NCBI RefSeq assembly: GCF_000614145.1
Contig: NZ_BAKK01000015.1
Location: 40,993-104,992 of the forward strand
Length of the DNA: 64,000 nt
DNA from: Bacteroides faecichinchillae JCM 17102
GTDB taxonomy: Bacteria; Bacteroidota; Bacteroidia; Bacteroidales; Bacteroidaceae
Direction of reading: 5' to 3'
Shown here: positions 10,201-19,897 of the stretch, piece after piece
How the letters are laid out: each line of letters opens with the position of its first letter
How positions within the stretch are numbered: the first letter of the stretch is position 1
The notes under the pieces: model-generated
The model's database searches: none
Told to the model about the DNA's origin: nothing
The model's input: the letters and a program-made list of their open reading frames with translations, nothing else
Program-made: the position numbers and the translations under genes

Positions 10201-10255
10201 ATGCGCCAAAAGAGAATATCAGATTTTGCTGTCTCTTTTGGCGCATTCTTGTTTT
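10201..10255 (+). terminator. Strong terminator after tatC
   Basis: A perfect 15-bp stem (10201-10215 with 10232-10246, 16-nt loop) is followed by TTCTTGTTTT. It separates tatAC from the helicase gene and contains the ATG at 10201, which argues against that ATG being a start codon. Confidence 0.85.
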
Positions 10256-10260
10256 ACCAC

Positions 10261-10268
10261 TACCTTTG
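10261..10268 (+). promoter_or_regulatory. -7 promoter element immediately before the helicase gene
   Basis: TACCTTTG matches TAnnTTTG but ends only 4 bp before the ATG at 10273. If it is used, transcription would start at about the start codon, giving a leaderless or nearly leaderless mRNA. Confidence 0.4.
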
Positions 10269-10272
10269 CAAT

Positions 10273-13200
10273 ATGGATAAGAAGGAAGGAAGAGAATCAT
10301 ACGAATTGCTTTTGGCAGTGTGTAAGACAGAAGATGAACTGCTTGCTGTCGGATACAAACAGATGCGTGACTTACTGGAACGAATTTGTCGTATGCAAAT
10401 GCATAATGTAAGTCTACAAATGACGGATCTATCGGCACGTATCAGTTTCGTAGCTGCTAAACTCGGTCTGTCTGTAGCAGAGCAGAATCGTTTGCATACC
10501 TTTCGGCTAACTTCTAATCAAATATTGAACCGGCGTATTGAACCTGTCCGCAATCATTTATTGAGAGACGCTAAGACATTATCTTTTCTGGTTCGAAAAC
10601 TTTCCGGTGAAGATATACCCCAGGAACTCTATCAGTTGTTACCACGTGCAGATACTACTTATCTGGTAGCACCTCCGGCTTGTAAACGGATACAACGGAT
10701 GCGGGTTTGTTTTCAGTATGCCGATGAACAGTATTTGTATGTAACACCATTGGAGGAAATCTCCGAAAAACCGTATCTAGTTCGCTACAATATTCCTCAG
10801 ATAAACGAAGAATTTACGGAAACTTGCCGACTTCTTTGGAGACATGCACAAATTAACTTATTAGATGTGGCTATTGATGAAGCGGGGATACTTACCCCTT
10901 CATTTATTGTTCTCGAACCGGATTATTTGATTGATATTAGTGCATTGGCAGAATGTTTCCGCGAATACGGTCATCATCCGGCAAACTATTTTCTATCCCG
11001 CCTGCAGCCGATTGAAAATGCTCGTCCTTTATTATTAGGAAATATAGCCAATCTTTTTTGGATGAATGGATTCATGCTCAGGAAGAGGAGATAGACTATC
11101 GCATTTGTATGCAAAAGGCTTTTCGTCGTTATCCTATTGAGTTGGCTGCTTGCTCGGATTTACGTGATCGTGAGAAAGAACGGCGATTTTTTGATGACTG
11201 TAAACTTCATTTTGAACATATACGCGAAACGGTAAAGGATACATTTCGTGCACCGGGTTATGAACTGGAAAAGAAAGATGCAGTGTTGGAACCTTCTTAT
11301 ATCTGTGAAGCGCTTGGTTTGCAAGGACGTCTTGACTATATGCAACGGGATATGTCTTCGTTCATAGAAATGAAATCGGGTAAAGCTGATGAATATGCAA
11401 TTCGCGGTAAGGTAGAACCGAAAGAGAATAATAAGGTACAAATGTTGCTATATCAAGCTGTTTTACAATATTCTATGGGGATGGATCACCGGAAAGTAAG
11501 AGCCTATTTGCTATATACTCGTTATCCGCTTCTTTATCCTTCCCGTCCATCCTGGGCAATGGTTCGCAGAGTGATTGATTTGCGTAACCGGATTGTTGCC
11601 GATGAGTATGGTGTTCAATTGCGGAATAGCTTGGAATACACTGCACAAAAGCTGGCAGAGATAAATTCTTCTAACCTGAATGAACGCAAACTGTCCGGAC
11701 ATTTTTGGGAAACATATTTGCGTCCTTCCATTGATAATTTTCAGTCGAAACTGAAAACTCTCTCTCTATTGGAAAAAAACTATTTTTATGCGTTGTATAA
11801 TTTCATAACGAAGGAACTCTATACGTCCAAATCAGGTGATGTGGATTACGAGGGACGTACAGGGGCAGCTTCTCTATGGCTTTCTACATTGGTGGAGAAA
11901 TGTGAGTCGGGTGAAATAATTTATGATCTCCGTATTAAAGAAAATCATGCAGCAGATGAACATAAGGCTCATCTCATCCTGTCTCAGTCGGCCATGGTGG
12001 AAGAAGACTTCTTACCGAATTTTCGTCAGGGTGACGCTATTATTCTTTACGAACGGAATAATGAGGCGGATAATGTAACTAACAAGATGGTATTCAAGGG
12101 AAATATTGAATATCTGACAGAATACGAGATTTGTATTCGTCTTCGGGCTACCCAACAAAATACTTCTGTACTTCCGGAGGATAGCCTTTATGCCATTGAA
12201 CATGATACAATGGATACTACTTTCCGTTTTATGTATCAAGGACTTTATACCTATTTATCCGCAACACAAAGTCGTCGTGATTTGCTGTTATCACAACGAT
12301 TACCGGAATTTGACGAATCTTTGGATTATTTGATTTCTCAATCAACCAATGATTTTACTCGCATTGCATTGAAGGCAAAAGCAGCCCGGGACTATTTTCT
12401 TTTAGTAGGGCCTCCCGGAACAGGAAAAACCTCTTGTGCACTGAAAAAGATGGTTGAAACTTTCCATGCAGAAAAGGATACTCAAATTCTGTTACTCTCC
12501 TATACAAATCGAGCTGTGGATGAAATCTGTAAAGCAATCAGTAGCATTCATCCGGAAGTTGATTTCATTCGTGTAGGAAGTGAACTATCTTGTGACGAGG
12601 CTTATCGTACGCATTTAATTGAGAACGAACTGTCTGCTTGTATTCGCCGTTCGGAAGTGTATGAACGTATCAGGGATTGCCGTATTTTTGTAGGAACAGT
12701 CGCGTCTATATCCGGTAAGCCGGAACTTTTCCGTTTGAAACATTTTGAAGTAGCGATCATTGATGAATCCACACAAATACTAGAACCTCAGCTACTGGGT
12801 ATTCTCTGTGCACGAGGGAGGATGGGAGGAATGCTATTGATAAATTTATCCTAATCGGAGATCATAAACAGTTGCCTGCTGTTGTGTTACAGAGTACCGA
12901 TCAGTCGGCTATTTATGATGAAACGTTGAAAGCAATAGGTTTGACCAACTTGAAAGATTCCCTGTTTGAACGTCTTTATCATAATGCACGTAATTCGTCA
13001 GTACATCGTTCATATGATATGCTTTGCCGTCAAGGGCGTATGCATCCTGATGTGGCTTTGTTTGCCAACCATGCTTTTTATGGAGGCCGTTTACTTCCTG
13101 TAGGGCTTCCCCACCAAATAGAAAGTTCTGAAAAAGTTTGCCGGCTTGCTTTTTATCCTTCTTTACCGGAGAAAGCCGGCACATCTGCAAAGATTAACCA

Positions 13201-13615
13201 TTCGGAAGCCCGTATTGTTACCGATTTGGTTGCACAGATATATAAGGAGCATACGGATGATTTTGATGAAGCTCGTACGTTAGGAATTATAACTCCTTAT
13301 CGGAGTCAGATTGCATTGATCAAAAAATATATTGAGGCATTAAATGTTCCGGTACTGAATCGTATTTTGATTGATACGGTAGAACGTTTTCAAGGAAGTG
13401 AAAGAGATGTGATTATTTATTCGTTTTGTATCAACTATCCATATCAGTTGAAGTTCTTATCAAACCTGACAGAAGAAGATGGTATTTTGATTGATCGCAA
13501 ACTCAATGTGGCTTTGACGCGGGCGCGAAAACAAATGATGATAACGGGGGTACCAACTCTTTTGGAACGTAACCCTCTTTATGAAAGTTTACTAAATTTA
13601 ATAAAACGTTCTTGA
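10273..13615 (+). CDS. Dna2-like PD-(D/E)XK nuclease / superfamily 1 helicase, with two apparent frame breaks
   Basis: Three pieces (10273-11094, 11058-12854, 12872-13615) join into one protein of about 1114 aa. The N-terminal third is unrecognised. A RecB/Cas4-type nuclease core follows, with GRLDYM and then IEMKSGK (D...ExK). The C-terminal half is a DNA2/NAM7-type helicase: Walker A GPPGTGKT, DEST in IIDESTQILEP, GDHKQLPAV, TPYRSQI, ERFQGSERDVII and ALTRARKQ. One T appears lost in the T run near 11055 (restoring FLDEWIHAQEEE), and the frame is lost again near 12820 before NAIDKFILIGDHK. Expected role: single-stranded DNA processing in repair. The preceding hairpin at 10201 excludes the longer start. 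Confidence 0.85.
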
Positions 13616-13696
13616 ACCATTGGAATATTTTTGCAGATGTTAGTCTTTATTCTCTCTTTATGCAATTCATTAACACCTAAATATTGAACAAACGCC

Positions 13697-13704
13697 TATA
13701 TTTG
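13697..13704 (+). promoter_or_regulatory. -7 promoter element of a candidate small RNA
   Basis: TATATTTG matches TAnnTTTG. No ORF with a plausible start follows before two terminators, so it probably drives a non-coding transcript beginning near 13711. Confidence 0.5.
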
Positions 13705-13710
13705 CAACAC

Positions 13711-13897
13711 GTTTTTTTCATAGAGATTTAGATTTAAGGTTAGAAGAAATGTGGAAGTCGTGAGACTTCCCTTTTTTTCTTCTTAACGTTTGCTATTCTT
13801 CATTTTCTGAATGTATCGTTTTTTGTTGAGTACAGAATGGACATGCAGAATAAGTAAACCAAAAAAGCCATCTTCGGGAGAAGAGGCTTTTTTATTT
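13711..13897 (+). ncRNA. Candidate structured non-coding RNA, possibly 6S-like
   Basis: The 371-bp gap between the helicase gene and the MFS gene holds a promoter element, then an internally paired region. Hairpin 1 is GGAAGTC/GACTTCC (13753-13770, GTGA loop) extended by GTTAGAAGAAA (13739-13749) pairing with 13776-13787. A second paired region joins TATTCT (13793-13798) with AGAATA near 13857, enclosing CATTTTCTG/CAGAATG. It ends in a strong terminator (13861-13893). Length (about 185 nt) and the long interrupted stems recall Bacteroidetes 6S RNA, but I cannot confirm identity. A shorter RNA ending at the T7 tract (13772-13778) is also possible. Confidence 0.45.
13861..13897 (+). terminator. 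Rho-independent terminator
   Basis: AAAAAAGCC and TCTTC pair with GAAGA and GGCTTTTTT around a GGGA loop, with one bulged A, ending in a T-rich tract. It terminates the candidate RNA on the plus strand. Confidence 0.8.
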
Positions 13898-13924
13898 TAA
13901 GTACTTTTGAATAATTGGTAGAAA

Positions 13925-13972
13925 GAAAAAAGAGGAGAAAAGTTCATTTTCGAACTATTCTCCTCTTTCTAA
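13925..13972 (-). terminator. Terminator of the MFS transporter gene
   Basis: A stem of AGAGGAGAA and AGTTC (13931-13945) pairs with GAACT and TTCTCCTCT (13952-13966) with a symmetric A-A mismatch. On the minus strand it is followed by a T-rich tract and lies 15 bp past the MFS stop. Confidence 0.8.
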
Positions 13973-13986
13973 TATTTATCAGATTA

Positions 13987-15740
13987 TTATTCTAATACGA
14001 TTGGTTTATATTTTGGAACTAATAACTTCATCATGATCCAACCGAGAAGGTATGCAACCGAACAGATACAGAAAATAATAAAGTATCCGGCTGGTTTACC
14101 CACAAAACCAAAGAAGGTCATTGGCTCTTGAAGAATAGTAATATCTTTTTGAGTGATGATTTTATTATTCAGCATTATCTCAGCTTCTTTTTCGGCTATA
14201 GGTAATTCAAGTGTTTCTACGATCATCGGAATTTGGCTGAGACCAGCTTCTCTACTGCTTTTTGTAAAGGCATAGCTTCACCTTTATATAAGGCCCAGCC
14301 GACCGGGATATCTTCTGCTCCCTCATGTCCTTTAGCTACTATTTTTCCATTTAGAACAGCTTGATCTGTTTTGGCAATAGTAATTTGATAATCTTTATCA
14401 AGTAAAGCTTTGTTGATGACAGGTATTTCTCCTTGTCCTGCTGCGAATACAAACAAGATTCCGGCACAATACTGGAGGATCATAGAACTTACTCCGCCTG
14501 CCATACCACCAATTCCTGTGATACTTGCGATAGCAGATTTGGGAAACATATCACCCACTGTAGAGAATATGTTAGCTGACCATGATTGATGAGCAGCACC
14601 ACCAATACCAATCAAGATAACCGGGAACCATGGAGAGAAGGTTCCTAATGGCTGTGCCAGTAGAACTAGCAATGGGAAGAATGCGAAGATAAGCATTGCC
14701 TTCATACGTGCAGCATAGGGATTCATACCTGTACGATTGATGAAAATTGTTGGTAATTTACCTCCATAAATGGATAACATCGTGATGGCATATAAAGTAA
14801 AGATCAACGCGATTCCCAGTCCTTCGGAAGTTTTAATTCCGAATTGGGTGTTCAGATAAGAAGGAGTCCAGAATAGGAAGAACCACCATACTCCGTCGGT
14901 CATGAATTTGCCGACAACAAAAGCCCAGGTTTGTCTGTATGTGAAGCATTGCCAGAATCCCATTTTCTTCTCTTCTTTCTCATCTGTAGCAACTATAATA
15001 CCATCTTTTTCATTGTCTTGCTCAATATATTCAAGCTCTGCCTTGTTTACGTGTTTGCTTTTAGAGGGAGCTGTATACATGAATACCCAGAATCCCATCC
15101 AAATAAATCCAAGACCACCGATAACGATAAATGCCATTTCCCATCCCCAGGCTTTTGCCAATAAAGGAATACTAAGTGGAGCTACCAATGCACCGATAGA
15201 AGCACCGGCATTGAATATAGAAGTTGCATAAGCACGATCTTTTTTGGGGAAATACTCAGCAGTTACTTTAATAGCTGCCGGGAAGTTACCGGCTTCACCT
15301 ATTGCCAGTACGCAACGGGCTGCCAGAAAACAATACATACTGATAGTTGCGATTGTTACTATGACATCTCCTGTGGCTCCCATCAGTTCGGCTGCACTGT
15401 GCAAACCCACGAAATGCTCAGTTATAACACCGCAAGATGCGTGTAAACAGGCACCTGCAGACCATACTCCAATTGCCCATAGATATCCTTTTTTAGTACC
15501 CAGCCAATCTACAAATCGACCGGCGAAAAGCATACAGATAGCATATACAATAGAGAATACGGAAGTAATAGCGCCATAGTGTGATTCATCCCAATGGAAT
15601 TCGGGTTTGATAAACTCGTCCCAAGTAAGTGATAGAACTTGGCGATCGAGATAATTGACTGTGGTGGCGAAGAACAACATGGCACATATTGTCCATCTGT
15701 AGTTTGTCATCTTTTCACTTGGTTTTTCAAATGCGTTCAT
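13987..15740 (-). CDS. MFS transporter, hexuronate (ExuT-like) type, with one apparent 1-bp deletion
   Basis: This inner-membrane transporter is related to the ACS-type hexuronate permeases. The main frame (14223-15740, 505 aa) begins NYRWTICAMLFFATTVNYLDRQ, which fits helix 1 and the conserved YLDR motif, and runs through helix 11. Helix 12 is in a different frame at 13987-14226 (GKPAGYFIIFCICSVAYLLG). One base missing near 14231 (TTT read as TT) would join KLVSAKF to PMIVETLELP and give 584 aa with a long periplasmic loop between helices 11 and 12. The 79-aa piece is therefore not an independent gene. Placed after the KduI and EIIC genes, it most likely imports hexuronates or their unsaturated derivatives. 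Confidence 0.85.
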
Positions 15741-15817
15741 GATAATGGATTTAAATGGTTTTTAACACGTTTATAAAGGTCGGTATTTCATCTGTTTTTT
15801 ATAATAAAATGTCTGGT

Positions 15818-15825
15818 CAAAAATA
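15818..15825 (-). promoter_or_regulatory. Candidate -7 element for the MFS gene
   Basis: The minus-strand reading is TATTTTTG, matching TAnnTTTG, 78 bp upstream of the ATG at 15740. A second match (TAGATTTG) lies at 15872-15879. The 260-bp gap after kduI leaves room for a separate promoter, but neither has a clear -33 box. Confidence 0.35.
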
Positions 15826-16001
15826 TGAATATCTCGTTGTATTTACTAGACATTTCGTGATATTATGTACCAAATCTATATAAATTGTGCTTCTTGGGGG
15901 AGAAAATTAATAAACTCGAAAGACTTCACTCCTTTTTCCGGTCAGAAAAGGAAGTGAAATTCTGGAGTTAATAAATATGTGATAATATGATTTGTACGAT
16001 A

Positions 16002-16922
16002 TTATCGCATTTCATTATATTTGATCTTATCCATGTCTCCATAGTCAAGATTTTCACCGGCCATTCCCCAAATAAACATATAGTTGCTGGTTCCGGCTGC
16101 TGCGTGAATAGACCATTCCGGTGACATAATAGCTTGTTCATTCTGCATCCAGACAATTCGTTCTTCCTGTGGTTCACCCATAAAATGACAGATAGCGTTG
16201 CTTTCCGGTACATTGAAATAGAAATAAGCCTCAATACGGCGGCTATGTGTGTGTGCCGGCATCGTATTCCATACACTACCTGGTTTCAATTCTGTCAGTC
16301 CCATCTGTAATTGGCAAGGACCTTCTTTCAATACATTATTAACGATTAACTGATTGATAACGCGGTCATTACTTTCTTCCATTTTTCCTGCTGGAAATGA
16401 ATTAGCTTTTAATGAGCCTTTACGACCGTCGATGGTAATTAATTGAGTTTTGTAATCTTTATGAGCAGGAGCTGAGTTAATATAGAATTTAGCAGGTTTA
16501 TTTGAATCTTTGCTCTTGAATGTAACTTTTTGCCTACCTCTACCTACGTATAAGGCGTCTTTGAAATTCAGGACATATTCTTTACCATCCACAGTTACGA
16601 TACCTTCCCCACCTACATTAATAACGCCTAATTCGCGGCGTTCAAGGAAATATTTAGCTTTTAAAGGATCGATTGTTTCCAGTATCAGCTCTTTAGTTGT
16701 AGGAACTGCACCACCAAAGATAAAACGGTCGTACATGGAATAAGTAACGTTGATTTCATTTGGAACCATTACTTTCTCCATCAGGAAGCTACTACGCAAG
16801 CGGTTGGTATCATACGTTTTCACATCTTGCGGGTTGCAAGCTACTTGCATCTTGTAATTTACCTGGGCGGAAGCTGAGATAGCTGCGATACCCAACATCA
16901 TTGCAATTGCTAATTTTTTCAT
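16002..16922 (-). CDS. kduI: 5-dehydro-4-deoxy-D-glucuronate isomerase KduI with an N-terminal signal peptide
   Basis: KduI interconverts 5-keto-4-deoxyuronate (from unsaturated uronates released by lyases) and 2,5-diketo-3-deoxygluconate. This 306-aa protein matches KduI over residues of about 25-306, including the cupin metal site [13 protein letters not shown] (two His and one Glu) and the later His in [17 protein letters not shown]. Unlike the roughly 278-aa cytosolic E. coli enzyme, it starts with a clear signal peptide ([19 protein letters not shown]), so it should be exported to the periplasm. It lies 28 bp downstream of the EIIC gene, in the same operon, and upstream of the hexuronate MFS gene. 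Confidence 0.93.
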   Translation of the reverse strand: MKKLAIAMMLGIAAISASAQVNYKMQVACNPQDVKTYDTNRLRSSFLMEKVMVPNEINVTYSMYDRFIFGGAVPTTKELILETIDPLKAKYFLERRELGVINVGGEGIVTVDGKEYVLNFKDALYVGRGRQKVTFKSKDSNKPAKFYINSAPAHKDYKTQLITIDGRKGSLKANSFPAGKMEESNDRVINQLIVNNVLKEGPCQLQMGLTELKPGSVWNTMPAHTHSRRIEAYFYFNVPESNAICHFMGEPQEERIVWMQNEQAIMSPEWSIHAAAGTSNYMFIWGMAGENLDYGDMDKIKYNEMR

Positions 16923-16950
16923 ATTTCGAAATTTAAATGAATTATATAAT

Positions 16951-18348
16951 TTAGTTGTTCTTATTCATTAAAGCGTCTTTCTTAGTCATACGGATGCGGT
17001 TATAAATTGCCATTCCAAGTGCAATAACAACAAGGATTGCCGGACCGATAATCTTAATACTGTAAGTCAGATGGAAAATGCCCCAGCAAAAGAGGCTGGA
17101 AGCAAAGTCGAGAGCACCTCCCTGGAAACCTTCCGGAATGTTCACAGTCGGATCTCCAGTAGCTGCGTATACGTCTTTGGCGGCCAAAGTGAAGTATCCT
17201 GCCAGCTCTGTTACAAAATATAGTCCGACAATTAGTGAGACCAATCCGATAATGAATGATTTTACTACATTACCTTTTGTGATAGGAAGAATCATCGGAA
17301 ACAAATAGAACATACCTGCCAGAGATGCTAAAGGTAAGAACCGATTGCCAGGCAGAATCACTGCAAGGAAGATAGTAACGGGAATCAGCAAGAGAGATAC
17401 GACTAAAGTTGTCGGATGGCCAATTACCAATGCGGGACTCATACCGATACTAAGTCCAGTACTATTTTTATATTTTTTAGCGATTAACTCACGTGTAGCG
17501 TCGGAAATAGGTTTTAAACCTTCAATAAACAGACTGGTGATGCGTGGGATCAGCTCCATTACTGCACCCATTTTGATTCCTAATCCTAATATGCTTGGAA
17601 TATTGTCTACCATTTCTTCCCAGCTACTGCATCCTAATGCACCGATACCGCACCCAATTACTATACCCAGAAATAATGGTTCGCCCATCAAACCGAATTT
17701 TTTCTTCATTCCTTCCGAGTCAATATTCAGTTTGTCAAATCCCGGAATCATATCTAATAACTTATTGATGACGATGGCAAACGGAACAAAGCTTTGACAA
17801 AAAGGTTGTGGAATGGAGATACCGTCCATCTTGTCATAGAACTTCTGGAATGCAGGTGCAGTCATATCTGCCATGACAAGTGTGATGATATAACAGATGA
17901 TAGCTGCGAAAAATCCCCAAAGAATGCTGTCGGAAGCAAAATAAACGATTGCACCGATAAATGCAAAATGCCAATAATTCCAAAGGTCAATATTTATAGT
18001 ACGAGTTGTTTTAGTAAGTAACATTAATAGATTAACTCCCAAACAGACTGGAATGATTAGTGCACCAACTGAAGTATTGTAGGCAACTGCGGCAGCAGAA
18101 GGCCATCCCATATCGAAGATACCTAATTCTAACCCGTATATTTCAACCATTTTAGTTAATGCAGGACCAAGACTACTTGTCAATAAAGCTGTTACTACAG
18201 ACAAACCAACGAAACCGACTCCTACCAATAGGCCGCTTTTAAGTGCTTTAGCAAATTTAATACGGATACATACTCCTAAGATTGTGAAAATGACCGGCAT
18301 CATCACTGCCGCTCCCAAACCGATAATGTATTTAAAAACTTCTTCCAT
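16951..18348 (-). CDS. Galactitol-type PTS EIIC permease homologue, orphan
   Basis: This 465-aa polytopic membrane protein resembles the EIIC (GatC/SgcC) component of galactitol-family phosphotransferase systems, for example [35 protein letters not shown] and [12 protein letters not shown]. No EIIA, EIIB, HPr or EI gene is nearby, and Bacteroides generally lacks a sugar PTS, so it probably works as a secondary transporter rather than by group translocation. It is the first gene of an operon with kduI (28-bp gap), which suggests uptake of a deoxy-keto-uronate or a related acid. The start Met follows a leader with a recognisable promoter and an upstream twin palindrome. Confidence 0.85.
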   Translation of the reverse strand: MEEVFKYIIGLGAAVMMPVIFTILGVCIRIKFAKALKSGLLVGVGFVGLSVVTALLTSSLGPALTKMVEIYGLELGIFDMGWPSAAAVAYNTSVGALIIPVCLGVNLLMLLTKTTRTINIDLWNYWHFAFIGAIVYFASDSILWGFFAAIICYIITLVMADMTAPAFQKFYDKMDGISIPQPFCQSFVPFAIVINKLLDMIPGFDKLNIDSEGMKKKFGLMGEPLFLGIVIGCGIGALGCSSWEEMVDNIPSILGLGIKMGAVMELIPRITSLFIEGLKPISDATRELIAKKYKNSTGLSIGMSPALVIGHPTTLVVSLLLIPVTIFLAVILPGNRFLPLASLAGMFYLFPMILPITKGNVVKSFIIGLVSLIVGLYFVTELAGYFTLAAKDVYAATGDPTVNIPEGFQGGALDFASSLFCWGIFHLTYSIKIIGPAILVVIALGMAIYNRIRMTKKDALMNKNN

Positions 18349-18422
18349 TCTGTTTTATTTTTTCTCTATTTTTAATGATAAATTGCTGTGTTTCCCTATA
18401 GGGTGTTACTTGTAGACCGCGC

Positions 18423-18454
18423 CAAAAATACGACCTTTTCTGATTCCTTCCAAG
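18423..18454 (-). promoter_or_regulatory. Promoter of the EIIC-kduI operon
   Basis: On the minus strand the -7 element TATTTTTG (18430-18423) is preceded, after a 20-bp spacer, by CTTG (18454-18451), a 3/4 match to the TTTG -33 box. The leader to the ATG at 18348 is about 70 nt. Confidence 0.55.
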
Positions 18455-18505
18455 ACGAAACTCTTAATTTATACGTTGTTGCATCAAAAAAAGTATATTT
18501 TGACG

Positions 18506-18543
18506 TTTGCGTGCACAAAAATGATTGTTTTCGTGCACGAAAA
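18506..18543. promoter_or_regulatory. Twin palindromic operator, GTGCAC cores 22 bp apart
   Basis: The perfect 16-bp palindrome TTTTCGTGCACGAAAA (18528-18543) is preceded by a close copy, TTTGCGTGCACAAAAA (18506-18521). The GTGCAC centres are 22 bp apart, two helical turns, so two dimers could bind the same face. The pair lies 50-90 bp upstream of the operon promoter, a position that suits an activator. The regulator is not encoded in this window. Confidence 0.55.
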
Positions 18544-18880
18544 AATGAAAATACAGTTATTAAACTGAAAAACTTCTTTGATTTTGAGGGAATGTATTAT
18601 TTATATTATAGGAGGATCTGTATGAATAAACCTTAAAATAATGAATTGTATGATCATACATTATTTCAGTTATTTTTGAAATATTGAAGCGGATGGTAAA
18701 CATTAATTTTATGGTGGATGTGCCGAGTAGAAAACCGACTTTTGGGAGGAACGAGAATAATTGAACAGATGATGATTCGTTGTTCGCAATCTTGGTAGCT
18801 CAATTATATATCGAAATTGAAATTTTTTAGGGGTATAAACCGTTTTCTTTAAATTTTTTCGTATTATTGTGTAATTTAAA
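18544..18880. other. Intergenic region without a supported gene
   Basis: This AT-rich stretch lies between the uronate operon and the TonB-C protein gene. Apart from the operators at its left edge and a weak -7-like TATTATTG at 18862-18869, I see nothing interpretable in it. Confidence 0.5.
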
Positions 18881-18891
18881 AAAGGAAGACT

Positions 18892-19770
18892 ATGAATAAA
18901 CAGACTACCAATAGTTCAAAGTGGTTATTTTTGCTACTTTTCATGTTTACTATACCTTGTACATTTGCTCAAAAAATGGATGATCAGCTTCTTGATTCTG
19001 CGGAAGTTATGCCTTTATTTCCTGGGGGAAATTCCAAAATGGTACAATATTTAAGAATTCCTGTTTCAGAAGTAACATCTATGGCAGGTGAAGTGCAGCA
19101 ATATCCTATTATCCAGTTTATTGTGGAGAAAGAAGGAAAGATAACCAATGCTAAAATTGTACGTTCAGTGGCCTCCTCGATAGATGAAGCCGCATTGAAA
19201 TTAGTGGAGGATATGCCTACATGGATTCCTGGTGAACAAAAAGGAAAGAAGGTTAGAGTGCGCATGTCGGTCCCTGTTTTTACCATTTTTAAAAGTAGTT
19301 TGAAACAGGAAGAGCAGGAGAGAAATAAAAAATATGAGAGAGCAGGAGACGGATTAGGTGCAAGAGCATTACTGATTATTGATAATGTGGATGTTGGTTC
19401 TGATTTCAGAATAGATTATATAAATATTGAAAGCATTAAAGATTTTAAAGTCCTGAAAGGAAAAGAGGCCTTGGAGCTTTATGGTGAGAAAGGTAAAAAT
19501 GGAGTTATCTTGATTAAGCTTAAATCCCTAAAAGAGATGAAAGGAATGACTGTGGGCAAGAAGGTTGCCGAAATGTTAAAGGATAAAGGGATCAGTAAGA
19601 AAACACAGATAGTGTATTGTTTAGACGGAAATCAATTACCTCCTGAAGTTTCTGAAATTATATCAAAAAACGAATATAATGAGAAGACAGATTTTATAGC
19701 AATAAAAGAAATAAAGAAAGGAATTGCATATGTAACGTTTAAAAATAACAGTTCCTTTTATATTAGATAG
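18892..19770 (+). CDS. Exported protein with a TonB C-terminal domain and a plug-like segment
   Basis: This 292-aa protein has a cleavable-looking signal peptide (hydrophobic residues 12-26, then CTFAQ). Residues of about 40-140 match the TonB C-terminal domain: MPLFPGGNSKMVQYL, then VQFIVEKEGKITNAKIVRSV-like strands and MPTWIPGEQKGKKVRVRMSVPV. Residues of about 155-205 resemble the TonB-dependent receptor plug signature (IESIKDFKVLKGKEALELYG followed by GKNGVILIKLK). There is no proline-rich linker or retained anchor, so it cannot be a classical energy transducer. Similar domains occur on Bacteroidetes BlaR/M56 sensors. It stands alone, with ribosome-binding site AAAGGAAG upstream. Function unknown. 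Confidence 0.75.
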   Translation: MNKQTTNSSKWLFLLLFMFTIPCTFAQKMDDQLLDSAEVMPLFPGGNSKMVQYLRIPVSEVTSMAGEVQQYPIIQFIVEKEGKITNAKIVRSVASSIDEAALKLVEDMPTWIPGEQKGKKVRVRMSVPVFTIFKSSLKQEEQERNKKYERAGDGLGARALLIIDNVDVGSDFRIDYINIESIKDFKVLKGKEALELYGEKGKNGVILIKLKSLKEMKGMTVGKKVAEMLKDKGISKKTQIVYCLDGNQLPPEVSEIISKNEYNEKTDFIAIKEIKKGIAYVTFKNNSSFYIR

Positions 19771-19863
19771 TTGCATTCTTTATTTGCCGATCTTTATCCG
19801 GCATTCATCGGTTTAATGACCGTAAATCGACAGAAAAGCCTGTAGAAGCATAGATAAATGATG

Positions 19864-19871
19864 TATCTTTG
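19864..19871 (+). promoter_or_regulatory. -7 promoter element for the LiaF-like/LytTR pair
   Basis: TATCTTTG matches TAnnTTTG, 26 bp before the ATG at 19898. Confidence 0.55.
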
Positions 19872-19897
19872 AACCATCAATCAATAAACATAAAAAG

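Noticed and set aside
10201..10272. N-terminal extension of the helicase from the ATG at 10201
   Set aside because: The extension lies wholly in the tatC terminator hairpin and the following -7 element.
13987..14226. A separate 79-aa membrane protein overlapping the MFS gene by 4 bp
   Set aside because: Its only helix is the missing helix 12 of the transporter, and one added base near 14231 joins both frames into a normal 584-aa protein.
15244..15579. 111-aa plus-strand ORF antisense to the MFS gene
   Set aside because: It is a shadow of a strongly conserved coding frame, with no promoter or ribosome-binding site. Other long antisense ORFs, for example within dxs and AsmA, were dropped for the same reason.
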